Source of the DNA: Cordia subcordata
Lineage: Eukaryota > Streptophyta > Magnoliopsida > Boraginales > Cordiaceae
Reading direction: 5' to 3'
Length of the DNA: 64,000 bases
Assembly (NCBI GenBank): GCA_028554755.1
Contig: JAPTOF010000016.1
Coordinates: 1,500,501-1,564,500, forward strand
Shown here: one piece after another, positions 12,632 to 23,344 of the stretch
How positions within the stretch are numbered: the stretch's first letter is position 1
Layout: each line of letters opens with the position of its first letter
Notes under the pieces: generated by a model
Database searches by the model: none
What the model was told of the DNA's origin: nothing
What the model saw: only the letters and a program-made list of their open reading frames with translations
Program-made: the position numbers and the translations under genes

Positions 12632-13680
12632 AATTAGGACATGGTGCATAAATTAATTAAATTAAATGAGTTGTTTTGGATTTTATTACTTTAAGCTCAT
12701 TAAAAAGAAATATATAGGTGGTACATAAATATAATTAAATATTGTAATATATAGATTTATAATAATGTAATAATATTAAAAATAAAATCTATGATAACTT
12801 GGCAAATAGATAGGTGCTGGCGTGGCATCCTTCTTTGAGCTTCATTGGATTCAGCTTTTATATATGCTAGTGCTTACGTACCCCGTGCTTTGCATGGGCT
12901 TATTTAGGTCCTGTGTGTTTTTTAGTTTTTTTAAAATATTTATAGGTGTGATTTTTTATTGTTTTTAGGTTTTCATGTGTTTTTTTTTTTATTTTTAAAT
13001 GTCTATAAAAATTAATTCTAGTGCTTTTTTATTATTATTTTTAGTTCTTTTAATTAGGATATGATGCATAAATTAATTAAATTAATGAGTTTTTTTGGAC
13101 TTTATTACTTTAAACTCATTAAAAAGAAATATATAGATAGTGCATAAATATAATTAAATATCGTGTAACTCCATTGCAATGATGAGGTTAGGAAGTGGTG
13201 AATAAATGTAATTAAACACTATAATATATAGATTTATAATAATGTAATAATATTAAAAATAGAATTTATGATGACTTGGCAAATAGATGAGTGCTTATGT
13301 GACACCCTTTTTTGAGCTCCTTTGGGTTTATCTTTTATTGTAAAAATTAATTCTAGTGCTTTTTTATTCTTTTTTTTATTTTTTTAATTAGGATATGATA
13401 CGTAAATTAATTAAATTAATGAGTTTTTTTTTTACTTCATTACTTTAAACTCATTAAAAAGAAATATATAAGTGGTGCATAAAGACAAATAAATATTTTG
13501 TAACTCTATTGCAATAATGATGTTAGGAAGTGGTGCGTAAATATAATTAAATACTATAATATATAAATTTATAATAATATAATAATATTAAAAATAGAAT
13601 TTATAATGACTTGATAAATAGATAGGTGCTAACGTGACACTTTCTTTGAGCTCTTTGAGTTTAACTTTTATAAATAAATT
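12632..13680. repeat. Three diverged direct copies of a 250-330 bp unit
   Basis: Units begin near 12,632, 13,052 and 13,386 with AATTAGGAyATGrTrC followed by TAAATTAATTAAATTAA. They share TTTAArCTCATTAAAAAGAAATATATA, ATTTATAATAATrTAATAATATTAAAAAT and an end reading TAGATrrGTGCT..TTTGAGCT. Copies two and three also share AACTCyATTGCAATrATGA. The first copy is followed by CCCCGTGCTTTGCATGGGC (12,879-12,897), a palindromic motif. There is no coding capacity. It may be a decayed element array or a local duplication. Confidence 0.65.
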
Positions 13681-13962
13681 ATATATATATATATATATTT
13701 TTTTTTCCGAGATGTAATAATAGAACTAGAAGAACTGTGGTCCCTCGTGTGTCACATTGAATGGAATCACTCTTTGACTCAAATCTGCGCTTTCGGTGAT
13801 GAAAGACAGGAGAAGGGAAAAAGAAAAGGCAGACAAGAAACGGAAGTAGAAACGAGAAGGTAAAAAAAAATTTGTGGCCAAAAATGGTCAAAATGGAATT
13901 AGTAACCTGTCTATTCTCTTCAAAAATGGTTGGCTGTCAAATTCTACATACCCAGCGTCGCC
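13681..13962. other. TA microsatellite and spacer
   Basis: A short TA repeat (about 13,679-13,698) is followed by spacer that includes GTGGTCCCTCGTGTGTCACATTG..CACTC..GCGCTTTCGGTGATG (13,736-13,801). This resembles the right edge of duplication copy B at 20,697-20,870 (GGTCCCACATGTATCAC..CACTCTAATCTTGCACTTTCAGTGATG). It may be a displaced piece of copy A. Confidence 0.35.
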
Positions 13963-14100
13963 ATGACAGCCCCAAAAGCAACCATCCCAGTTGGTTCAAC
14001 TGGCAGCTCGCCAATCGATGACATTGCCCGATTAGAAATCCACCTGTGCTTGTTCTACACGATCCTGTTCTTCTTCAATGGCGTTGGGCTAATCCACTGA
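13963..14100 (+). other. Short coding-like open frame of unknown origin
   Basis: An ATG-initiated frame of 45 codons stands in AT-rich DNA with markedly more balanced base composition than its surroundings. The product starts MTAPKATIPVG and ends in a hydrophobic stretch (LFYTILFFFNGVGLI). The frame is open upstream for about 19 more codons to a stop at 13,903. I do not recognise the family, and no splice-consistent continuation is visible. It could be a captured or decayed gene fragment or a chance frame. Confidence 0.2.
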
Positions 14101-14553
14101 GTCAACCTCTTCACAGGACTTCAAAGTAAACAAATTGTCTGTTCATAGTATTCTCTTTCTCTTGATAAAAGTAGAGACAAAATGATTTTACAAAACATTA
14201 AATGTCAACGTGTTTAATAAGATGACATCTAGTGCACGAAGCTGTTACTATAGGTCGTTTGACCTTAATGAGGCTCGAAAGGATCAGAAACAATGATATG
14301 TATTGATATACCTTGGGCTAAACTAGTGGTTTTAGAGATATCAAGGTTGATCGAATCTTGCCTTGGGGACGGTGGGGTGCATCAAGATTCAAGACTAATG
14401 TTTCCGACTTCCGGTTAAATGAGTCATCTTCTGTTAACGTAATTGTATTCAGAAACTTTGACAATCATATTTATTAAAATTATTTTATTATAATTATATC
14501 ATCAAATTATTATTATTATCATATCTTCCTCGGACAGCAGAATAATTCCTATG
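14101..14553. other. Intergenic spacer, nothing recognised
   Basis: No coding or RNA signal seen on either strand. Confidence 0.5.
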
Positions 14554-14700
14554 AACGTAAATGACGTTGTCCCTGAGTTTCATATGTGTCACGTCACCTT
14601 ATTAATGGCTGTGGGGCATCAATAAGTATATAGATCATAAACACAGTCTTGGTCATTGAAATTGTCCTAATATCTATAAATACATTAAAACGATAGGGTA
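14554..14700. repeat. Direct repeat, left copy (partner 15,764-15,915)
   Basis: Shares with 15,764-15,915, in order, CCTGAGTTTCrTATGT, TCACGTCACCTTA, ATGGCTGTGGGG, TCAATAAGTATATAGATC, AAACACAGTCTTGGTC and TCTATAAATACATTAAAA. The copies are about 1.2 kb apart in the same orientation and differ by scattered substitutions, so the duplication is not recent. No reading frame is conserved. Confidence 0.75.
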
Positions 14701-15763
14701 GAAGTATTGCCGCTACCAGCTATTTTTTATATAATTTTCTTAAAATTAAAAATAAACGCATTAACCCAATTGAATTGGAAAATATCATGTATGTAATCAC
14801 CATGATTGGTACCATTTTTTCTACTTTTAATTATTTTCTTCTGATACACATTTACCTGAAATTATTATTATTATTATTTTTTTTTTTGGTGCCAAGAAGT
14901 ATAGAAGAACAAAAGAATAATAGGGTGAGAAGTCTCTAAAGTACAAATAATAGTAGCATTTGAGTATCATCAAAAGAGGCTAAGTAGGTTAAAGCATTAG
15001 AAGTCTTTAGTATTATTTGCCTCTTCTTTTTTCTTCTTTTTTTGCCCTCCTTGGTTTATATTTTCATATAGAGGTTTGAAAAGGAGGTAATTATTGGAAA
15101 TGAATTGTTATTTTAACCGTAACAAATTTTATATTATATATGCACTTAACTATGAATATTCTATAATTTTGCTGTTTAATTGAGATGCCGGCCTTTTTAA
15201 TTTTGCTGTTTAATCGAGATGCCTTTTTCTTATTACAGTATTTCACATGTTACATCACATAACATTTCACATTAATTTCCCGTGCATTCGCATGTGATGA
15301 TAAACTACTTTAGAGAGCAGCAATGCAAGCTATTGGATTATCAAGTTTGTGGTTGTTTTTTATTGGACCGAAAATTTGCAAGAAATGGTGAAGTGCATGG
15401 CTGCTTAAGAGTTCATGTGAAGACTTATGAATAAAGCAATTTCATTAATTTGTTTCTCACAATTAGTTTTTCTTCTCTTCTTGTTATAAGGTTTTGAGTA
15501 GCAATTAGTTTCTCTTATTGTAAGAGTGATTATGATTATTCTTTTCTTATTTTGGAGAGAAATATTGTATAATTTTTGTATTATAGTGAATTTTCCTTTA
15601 TTTACCTGTGATTTTTACCTTTATTTATTTGGGGTTTTTTAATGTAAAATACTTGTGTCTTAATTTTCTATTTTCTGATTTCTATTTTAAATATGGAATA
15701 TTACTTCAATAATATTTCTATTGCCCCTAATCCAACATCATTCGAGTAAAAATCTAGTCCCTA
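14701..15763. other. Spacer between the two direct repeats
   Basis: About 1 kb without recognised genes. Near 15,170-15,220, AATTTTGCTGTTTAATyGAGATGCC occurs twice in tandem (period about 40 bp). If the flanking repeats were long terminal repeats of a small element, this would be its interior, but no primer-binding site, polypurine tract or gag/pol sequence is seen. Confidence 0.4.
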
Positions 15764-15915
15764 TCAAAGAAAATAACGATGTACCTGAGTTTCGTATGTC
15801 TCACGTCACCTTAATGCATGGCTGTGGGGCTTCAATAAGTATATAGATCGTAAACACAGTCTTGGTCGTTGAATTTGTCCTAAAATCTATAAATACATTA
15901 AAATGGTAGAAAGCA
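15764..15915. repeat. Direct repeat, right copy (partner 14,554-14,700)
   Basis: Second copy of the repeat described at 14,554. It ends about 25 bp before the left edge of segmental-duplication copy B. Confidence 0.75.
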
Positions 15916-16579
15916 GGTTTCTCTAATTTAAAATGGCCTCATCTTAATAAAGATAATTGTGCAAGGCCTCTCATAATCTAAAACTAGTTGTAAATCAATC
16001 GTGAAGGATCTAATGATGATTATTAATATAGGATGGGGCCAATATTTATTTTACTGTCCTGAAGTTAATGAAAGATGTGATATAAAAGTAGTTCATGAAT
16101 GAGTATGTAAAATTTAAGATATAATTCAAGTTAATTATTTCGAGTAAAACAAAATTTGAAAATAAGTCATATGTTTCTAGACTTACGGTATGATTTACAA
16201 ACTTGAAATTCTAATTACGTGGAGTAGACCTTGAATCTACAATTAGAGATTTCTTTGCTTTCTTTTGGCCACCTTAGTTCTTAACATTTATTGTCAAACA
16301 TTATCATCAAAGATGATAAAATAGTAATACGTGTCATTATTGATGTCTTAAACTAAAAATATCTCGCATTAAATTACTCTCGAGAATACTTTTTCACTTA
16401 GCGATCTATCTCTTAAGCTCTCCTAATCCATAACATGCAAACACTTTAGCTAAATCAAATGTTACATGATGAACCTGCTAAATAAGGAAAAGTGAAAGAT
16501 AAGAACCCAAAAGGTGTCAAACTTGATTTGCTTTGATGATGTTCATGAATGAGACCGGGGGGACCCTCGATGCCAATTA

Positions 16580-16807
16580 GGGCCTGTTTGGATTGGCTTT
16601 TTTTAAGGAAAAAGTATTTTTTTAAAAAAAAATTACATTAAATTTGTAATAACTATTTGATTTGGCTTTCAAAAAAAGCTGAAACTCTAAAAAAAGCTCA
16701 AATACAACTTTTTTTATAAGTCAAAATTTTCAGCTTCCCAAAAAAATATATTTTAAAAAAGTTGTTAAATAAAACGCTTTTGAAAAAAAACCAATCCAAA
16801 CGAGCAC
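16580..16807. mobile_element. Tourist/PIF-Harbinger-like MITE with TTA flanks
   Basis: Terminal inverted repeats GGGCCTGTTTGGATTGG (16,580-16,596) and CCAATCCAAACGAGCAC (16,791-16,807) match at 14 of 17 positions. TTA lies on both outer sides, the 3-bp TWA target duplication typical of PIF/Harbinger elements. The interior is A/T-rich, folds back partly and has no open frame. It sits in a block that duplication copy A lacks, which supports a later insertion. Confidence 0.7.
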
Positions 16808-17208
16808 TTATATTGATGCCCAAAATGCAACCACGCTATTTTAGCCATGAATACCATAGGTCAACAGCCTCTTTGTAAGGAGTTGGCCCGTGGTTGGTAG
16901 ATCTTTGAACACAGGAAAAGAAAAAAACGTTGGGCAGATTGTTATGCATATAAATGCAAAGAACACACAAAAAATTTATCACGCTTCGATTTTAACGAAT
17001 AATTGACTTATATTTACGGAATCATTAATTTATTATTTAACAATGACACCTAAATTTTGAAACCCTTTTGTGAACCTGATTAAGAATCAACTATTGTACG
17101 AAGTAGTTGACGTGCATAAGAATTATATAGATATATATATAGAGAGAGAGAGAGGCTCTATATATAGAGGTTCATTATTCCTTACAGCAGCCCCTCAACA
17201 TGGTTGAG

Positions 17209-17551
17209 TATGTTAAGCAAAATTTTTTTGTACAAAAAAATAAATAAAATAGCACCTTAAATAGAGTCATTTGTAAAACTTGATATGTAGATAGGAATCT
17301 CTTGCCCTAGTGTTCTTTTTTGTTACCAACTAGGATCATTTAAATTATGTTAACGTAGACATACATACTTCTATGTTAAGCAAAATTTTTCTGTACAAAA
17401 AAAATTTAGAAATAGCACCTTAAATAGAGTTTTTTGTAAAACTTGATACATGGATAGGAACCTCTTGCCCTAGCATTCCTTTTTGTCACTGACTAGGAAC
17501 ATTTAAATTATGTTAATATCAATGATCATTTGTTTTCTTAGGAAAAAAACG
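17209..17551. mobile_element. 343-bp insertion made of a tandem 163-bp duplication, with 8-bp flanking repeat
   Basis: TGGTTGAG occurs immediately before (17,201-17,208) and after (17,552-17,559) this block, and the block is absent at the equivalent place in copy A (about 9,550). Inside, a unit starting TGTTAAGCAAAATTTTT is present twice (from 17,211 and from 17,374), sharing ATAGCACCTTAAATAGAGT and CTCTTGCCCTAG. An 8-bp duplication fits hAT-type insertion, but I see no clear terminal inverted repeats. Confidence 0.5.
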
Positions 17552-17959
17552 TGGTTGAGCGTGAAGTCACTCCATTGTTAACGACAAAATAAAAAAGGAC
17601 TATGATAATCCGACGTTCCATCTAGGAAAACACTCCCTTGTGGCACTTGGTATTTTTGGCCAACACTTAATTATCTAATCCTCGTGTATGTGGAGCCACA
17701 AACTTAAATATTTGTCGGCACCAAAAAGAGGATTGGCCCTACCTCCAATGGATTTATGGAATATGGACCATGCTGCACTTGGCAAACCAAATGTCTTATC
17801 AGTCGTCTCAATTGCGATATGGGAACTTATATCATGGTTCCTCACAAGGTGTTCCTGCATTAAGTATCATGCTCCCTTATGTATTAATCGGAAAAAAAAA
17901 AAAACACAAAAATAGACAAACAGCTCAGAAGCAAAACATGTGCAAATAGTACTGCTACT

Positions 17960-18310
17960 GTTGACGCACAATAAATGTTTGTTCACTACCTATAACTGTT
18001 TGTTTACTGACTGTTTGTTCATTACCACACAACTATTTGTTTATTGAGTTTTATATTAATCAAATATTTATTCATCACGCCAAACTATTTATTCACTACT
18101 TCACAACTATTTGTGCACTGACTATTTGTTTATTACTTACAACTATTTGTTTGCTGACTTTCATACATACATCAAATATTTATTTATTCCACCACAACTA
18201 TTTGTTCACTGAATATTTGTTCATTACCCCACAAATATTTGTTCACTAACTTTCATATATACATCAAACATTTATTCATTACCTCACACATATTTGTTCA
18301 CAGCTCTCAC
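17960..18310. repeat. Degenerate minisatellite of ACTATTTGTTCACTGA type
   Basis: The phrase ACTATTTGTTyAyTGA, alternating with TTyATTACC and ACATCAAAyATTTATTCAT, recurs about ten times with irregular 20-60 bp spacing. A 70-codon hydrophobic open frame here simply follows the repeat. The block lacks a counterpart in duplication copy A. Confidence 0.65.
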
Positions 18311-19781
18311 ACACACAAACACAAAACACAAATACATCTGCATATTTGAAGGACAAGGTGAGCTTTAATGGCAGATTGATCTTGGAGCGTCCAAACACCG
18401 CATAAGAGATATGGTAAGAATTGCGACAATTAGAAAAAGAGTTTGATAATTGCGGCGCGGTGAGATGATGCCAGAATTTTCACCAACATAAAGAAGAAGA
18501 CAACGGGCTTTAACAGCGAATCAACATCTAGGAGGTTTTCTTGGACATAGTGCATATCATTATGATCAGCAAAGAAAGACAGATTTTTTGGTGGTATTTA
18601 TTCGATGTGAGATGACTGGCAGTGTCATAGGTGAAGCAAAGAAGATAAGAAGAGAGAGATATGCACGCTATTGCTGTTGAGCTGTTTTTTCTTCTTTTTT
18701 TTTAATGTGAATAAGCATGACACTCCGTAGGAATACCATGGTGAATGACCATGGTGCGATCACAATATTTCATAATAGCTGGACATGTTTACAAGCTTAA
18801 CTGAAAGTGGACTAGTTTAGATGTACTTTAGCAACGAGCTGATCCACCAAGGCAGAACACATATCAAACAGATATTAGAAAGGCCCAATTTCTAGAGTAG
18901 CAACTTTGAAATGCGATAAATCAGTCTTTTCTTGTTTAGGGTTATTGTGAATTTAGAGATGATTATGGGTTGGTTAAATTAACTAATCAACCAAAAATGA
19001 TTTACATGGTTAAAAAACTAACTAGTTAGTTTCAAATTAAAATCAATTGGTTTAGTTTGGTTTGAAATAGGTCCACAAACCAAATATAACTCAAACCAAA
19101 CTAAGCCAAACTATATTCACTAGGTCACCCCAAACTTTATGTGTATATTAGTTAAATTGTAATATGGATGAGAAATTAAAGTTGATCTATTGGTTATTAT
19201 TTTCTTCCTTTAAATTATTGGGTAACTTTTTATTTTGTTTGTTTTTTTGAATTTTTTAATAAAAGTTAATTTGTTTTATACAAAAGCCAAAACCAACGGC
19301 ACAAGAGCCTTTAAAATCAAACATATTTACTGGAAAGCAAATTTTTGTAGCTTGCAAATTACAAGGTTAGTAAGCGTATTGGTTTTTAACCTGTTTCGGG
19401 ACGTGCCTAGACAACTTCAGATGATTTAGATGCTGATAAAAGAGGGATGACCCGTCCAAGAATGATTGATTTTCAATCGGCTCAGGCCTTCTTGGAGAGG
19501 GAAAAAAGGGCGAAACTAGACCAAATTAAATTAACTTTGAGATGTTGGCGTGGTTTGATTTTTTTATATGACTAGAAATTAATTGGTTAATTTTAATCAA
19601 AACCAATGGATTTGATTTGGTTTAAAATAGGTTTAAAATCAAATGAAACTAAACCTTACCGTGTTCATCTCTTGTAATAAACCATTAGAATGATATTTTT
19701 TGAACAACTGGAATTCAGAATAAAGACCCCCTTTGGTTTAGAAAACCTTTTGTAAGTTGTAAATTTTTATTTAATATTAAG

Positions 19782-19902
19782 AGGGTGTTTGGCTTTACTT
19801 ATTTTAAGTGCTTAAAAGTACCTAAAAAAAGTACCATTTCATATTTTTTTTACTATTTAAGTACTTATAAGTACCAAATAAATAAAAGCCAAACACCCTC
19901 TA
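19782..19902. mobile_element. 121-bp Tourist-like MITE with perfect TAA target duplication
   Basis: The ends are GAGGGTGTTTGGCTTTA and the near-exact inverse AAAAGCCAAACACCCTC. TAA lies directly outside both ends. The interior is a near-perfect palindrome (AAGTGCTTAAAAGTACCT against AAGTACTTATAAGTACC). The equivalent position in duplication copy A (about 10,395-10,400, before AAAACCATCATTAAC) has no element, an empty-site control inside the same window. A related copy is at 39,315-39,425. Confidence 0.8.
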
Positions 19903-20864
19903 AAACCATCATTAACTAATACTAGTATTTCTAAACACAAAATAGAAAGCATTAAATCTAACTTATTGAATGAACAATTATGCATAAAGAGGAGGGGATG
20001 GTGACGGTAAATCTGTAATGGTTTTATCAAGTTAATCTACCAACCCACTTGCTTATCAATCTACATGGGGGATCACTAGATTAAAATATGTTGACTCTCA
20101 ATTATACATTTTGCTTATGCCTTGCTTGGTTGGATAGGCTAACAACCAAAGCTAGATTTATTTATTGAATCACTTGATCTCGATTCTCGAGTATTCATAA
20201 AAAGCATCCGTTTAATTTTAATTACATTAAAAGTTACCTACTTGGTTAACGGAGCCGGTTAAATATGTGAAATAGAGGGTCCCCATTATTTATAAAAATG
20301 TCTCATTTTCATTAGTGGGCCATGTTGTGGTCAAATTACCATATTTTAAGGGACAAAATGGGCTAGAATCAAATTAATCTTTTTATAAATATCGAGGATT
20401 AAATGGGCCACATTAGAAGTACTGAAGATCAAATTGAGTACTTTTTTGTGAGTATTAGAAAGCAAGTAAATCATTTTTTGAATAACAAAAATAAAATCGA
20501 TAATTTCCATAAATATTAAAAATTGTTTGTGGGATTTGTCTTTACTTTTTTGGTGCATAAAGTATTATCTATAATAAAATAATAAAATAATATAATTGAG
20601 ATTACTCTTTAAAAAAAATTCCTGTACTCGAATCTCACAAGCGTGCGGAATTTCGAGAAAAACATTACCACTTGTAGAGATGTAGCCAAAAAAGCTTGGT
20701 CCCACATGTATCACAAGGAATGGAACCTTTAAAGATGACCCGTAAATAGTATGTGTTATGGCCTGCGAGGAAGAAAAGAAAGAACATAAAAGATTGACCA
20801 GTCTTTGTTCTCCTTGGAGCAAAGTACACTGTACACAGTGACTCACTCTAATCTTGCACTTTCA

Positions 20865-21075
20865 GTGATGTAGAGAGAACGAGGTCGGATCGACGGTGGT
20901 GAAGGCGCCAGCGGGGATCAAAAGGGGTCCCATCACTGACCTTTTGATGACGTGGCAGCATCAGGTCGCGTTGCCAGAAGGCAAAAATAGATAGGGTTTT
21001 TGATTTTTTCTTCGCGAGGAGATTGCGTATTTGATTGACTTGACGCGGTCTGAGTTTAAGGATGGCCCAGTGACC
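20865..21075. other. GC-richer patch of unknown nature
   Basis: Around 200 bp (GAGGTCGGATCGACGGTGG.., GGTGAAGGCGCCAGCGGGG.., TTCGCGAGGAGATTGCG) stands out from the AT-rich desert and contains several CpG sites. A 96-codon minus-strand frame crosses it, but its ends are isoleucine runs from ATT repeats and no domain is recognised. It may be a decayed 5' region or captured fragment. It directly follows the right end of duplication copy B. Confidence 0.3.
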
Positions 21076-22117
21076 ACCTGAACTCTTTTGGATTGACTTA
21101 TACAAAATAATAATAATTATAATAATAATTTTTGACAAAAGTTGAAAATAAATTTTTTTAGAGTTTTTTTTTTCAAAAACTAATCAAAATATATACTTAT
21201 TGCACTTGTACTCTTAAAATTGTTCACCATTAATTTTACTCACCTTGAAATTGCATTGGAAATTTAAGGAGATGAACATTTTAAAGCGGGATATAAAAGC
21301 TCTCCAACGTATTGCGGAGCCTTCAGCTATGAGAGAGGAGGGGTCTTTTGGCTTCCTTATAGCGTTTGTTACATTTTTTATATGTTTAACATCATTTTAC
21401 AAATATAAAATTTAGGTGGATTTAGAATTTTTTTTATTTTTTGGCGGGATGATCAATATATATGAACAATTTTTTTCACGACCATATTAAATTAGTAGGG
21501 TTATGATGTAAAAACTTTACTATCATGAAATACATTTTTAAAAAATATTTGTATAATTTACAGTAATAGAACTTTCAAATTTTAATTACTTAATAAGATT
21601 AATAGAGGTTACAGTCTCTATTGTCTCCTACCCGATATTTGGTGAAGACTACCTGTTTTATTATTGTTCTGCAAGACAAAGTGGACTTGTTTATATAATA
21701 ATGTTACCCAATTAATTATATTCATTTGCTTATCATTCTGTAGAAAAGACATAAGCACTGCTGCTTGAGAGCCTCCTAGCCAAACACGTTGATTATTCGT
21801 GATAAATTTTCTATTGTAATTCAGAAAATGACATCTAGTCTTTAGAGTTGCAATTCAAAAGTTTCTATCGGCATATTCTTGGGAATATATTTTTCCTAAT
21901 ATTACGTAAATAATCAAGAATAATCATCATGCAATATATATCTCTAAAAAGTATATATAAAATAGAAAGGATAAAATATGAGGAGAACATCTGAAAAAGT
22001 TGAACATGGCTGGAGCCACCACCAACGGTGGTTCTAGAAAATAAAAACTCATAAAAATTACATTATGAAATCTTGATATTGTGTAAATACAAATAAAATA
22101 ACCTATTTATAAGCCTC
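21076..22117. other. Intergenic spacer, nothing recognised
   Basis: AT-rich, with an AAT-type short repeat near 21,105-21,130. No gene signal. Confidence 0.5.
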
Positions 22118-22270
22118 ATAACTTGATAGACAAGACTACAAGCCAGACTAATAAGATAACTTGGTGAGCAAAACTACAATCTAGACTAATAAGATAACTT
22201 GGTGAGCAAAACTACAATCTAGACTAATAAGATAACTTGGAGAACAAGACTAAAAGCTAAAATAATAAAG
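22118..22270. repeat. Tandem array, four units of 38 bp
   Basis: Units start at 22,118, 22,156, 22,194 and 22,232 with ATAACTTG and end in GACTAATAAG or a variant. The middle two units are identical; the outer two are diverged, the usual pattern for an array growing from the centre. Confidence 0.85.
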
Positions 22271-22831
22271 AAATCAATTAGATTAATTATCTAATCTATA
22301 CTATTGCCTAATCTAGTGCTATAAAATAAGGAAATACATTAATAATCAAAATATTTTTCAATAATATCTTAGTAAAATAACGAAAATACTATATATATAA
22401 GCCCGTCGATTTAGAATAAATGGTGAGTCGATGATGCGTGGTTACATAAATGCTTTACCGTTAAATTCATTTTATTGATTATTGTATTGTCGAAAAACTT
22501 TAACTATTTTCATGAGGCACAAAATAAAGAGGCATAAATCATCGTGTAAAACTTGAAAAACAAATTTAAGTATATATGCTAGGTCGCATAAATATTTGTT
22601 GTTGACTTTGTTCAAAATTATTTGGAAAGAAAAAACACAATTTTTGTAATATAGTAAGTTGCTTTTGGTTGAGAAGAGAACTATTTAGTTTAATATATAT
22701 ACTTTTATTCCTAGTTTATAGAATATTACATCATCACATTCATCTGTATCTTAATAAACAGTAGAAGTTATTCTTGTATTATCACTTTCCTTCTTTAGTT
22801 CCCAACGAGTGGTGCGTATTGGTATTGGAAA
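22271..22831. other. Intergenic spacer, nothing recognised
   Basis: AT-rich spacer between two tandem arrays. No gene or RNA signal. Confidence 0.5.
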
Positions 22832-23344
22832 AGAGTATCAAAGTTTTGAACCGTGTATTTTTTATTATTCCAACATGATAAGATTATTTAAAATGATCCT
22901 TCAGAATTTTCTAAGTGTTTTAAAAGTGCAAAACTCCAACTAGCTAGAAAGAAAAAATCTAAAGAAATTAAGATAGTTCTATTTGGCAACATTCGAATAA
23001 CCAGAATATCAAAGTTTTGAACCGTGTATTTTTTATTATTCCAACATGATAAGATTATTTGAAATGATCCTTCAGAATTTTCTAAGTGTTTTAAAAGTGC
23101 AAAACTCCAACTAGCTAGAAAGGAAAAATCTAAAGAAATTAAGATAGCCCTATTTGGCAACATTCGAATAACCAGAATATCAAAGTTTTGAACCGTGTAT
23201 TTTTTATTATTCCAACATGATAAGATTATTTGAAATGATCCTTCAGAATTTTCTAAGTGTTTTAAAAGTGCAAAACTCCAACTAGCTGGAAAGGAAAAAT
23301 CTAAAGAAATTAAGATAGTCCTATTTGGCAACGTTCAAATAACC
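22832..23344. repeat. Tandem array, three near-identical units of 171 bp
   Basis: Units start at 22,832, 23,003 and 23,174 with AGArTATCAAAGTTTTGAAC and end in TTCrAATAACC. By eye they differ at only a handful of positions, so the amplification is recent compared with the other repeats here. Because 171 is divisible by three and one frame lacks stops, a 147-codon open frame appears on the minus strand. It repeats the same 57 residues and is an artefact of the array. Confidence 0.9.

Larger units (their letters stand above)
15940..20850. repeat. Segmental duplication, copy B, expanded by insertions
   Basis: Counterpart of 8,970-10,585, about three times longer. Shared anchors keep the same order and orientation, but copy B has extra blocks at about 16,175-16,300, 16,330-16,875 (containing a MITE), 17,209-17,551, 17,840-18,820 (containing a minisatellite), most of 18,960-19,900 (containing a MITE) and 19,930-20,690. 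Comparing the copies therefore exposes insertion boundaries. No gene is recognised. The 61-96 codon frames here have no identifiable domain. Confidence 0.7.

Noticed and set aside
22888..23331. 147-codon open frame on the minus strand
   Set aside because: It is the same 57 residues repeated by the 171-bp tandem array; the open frame follows from a stop-free unit divisible by three.
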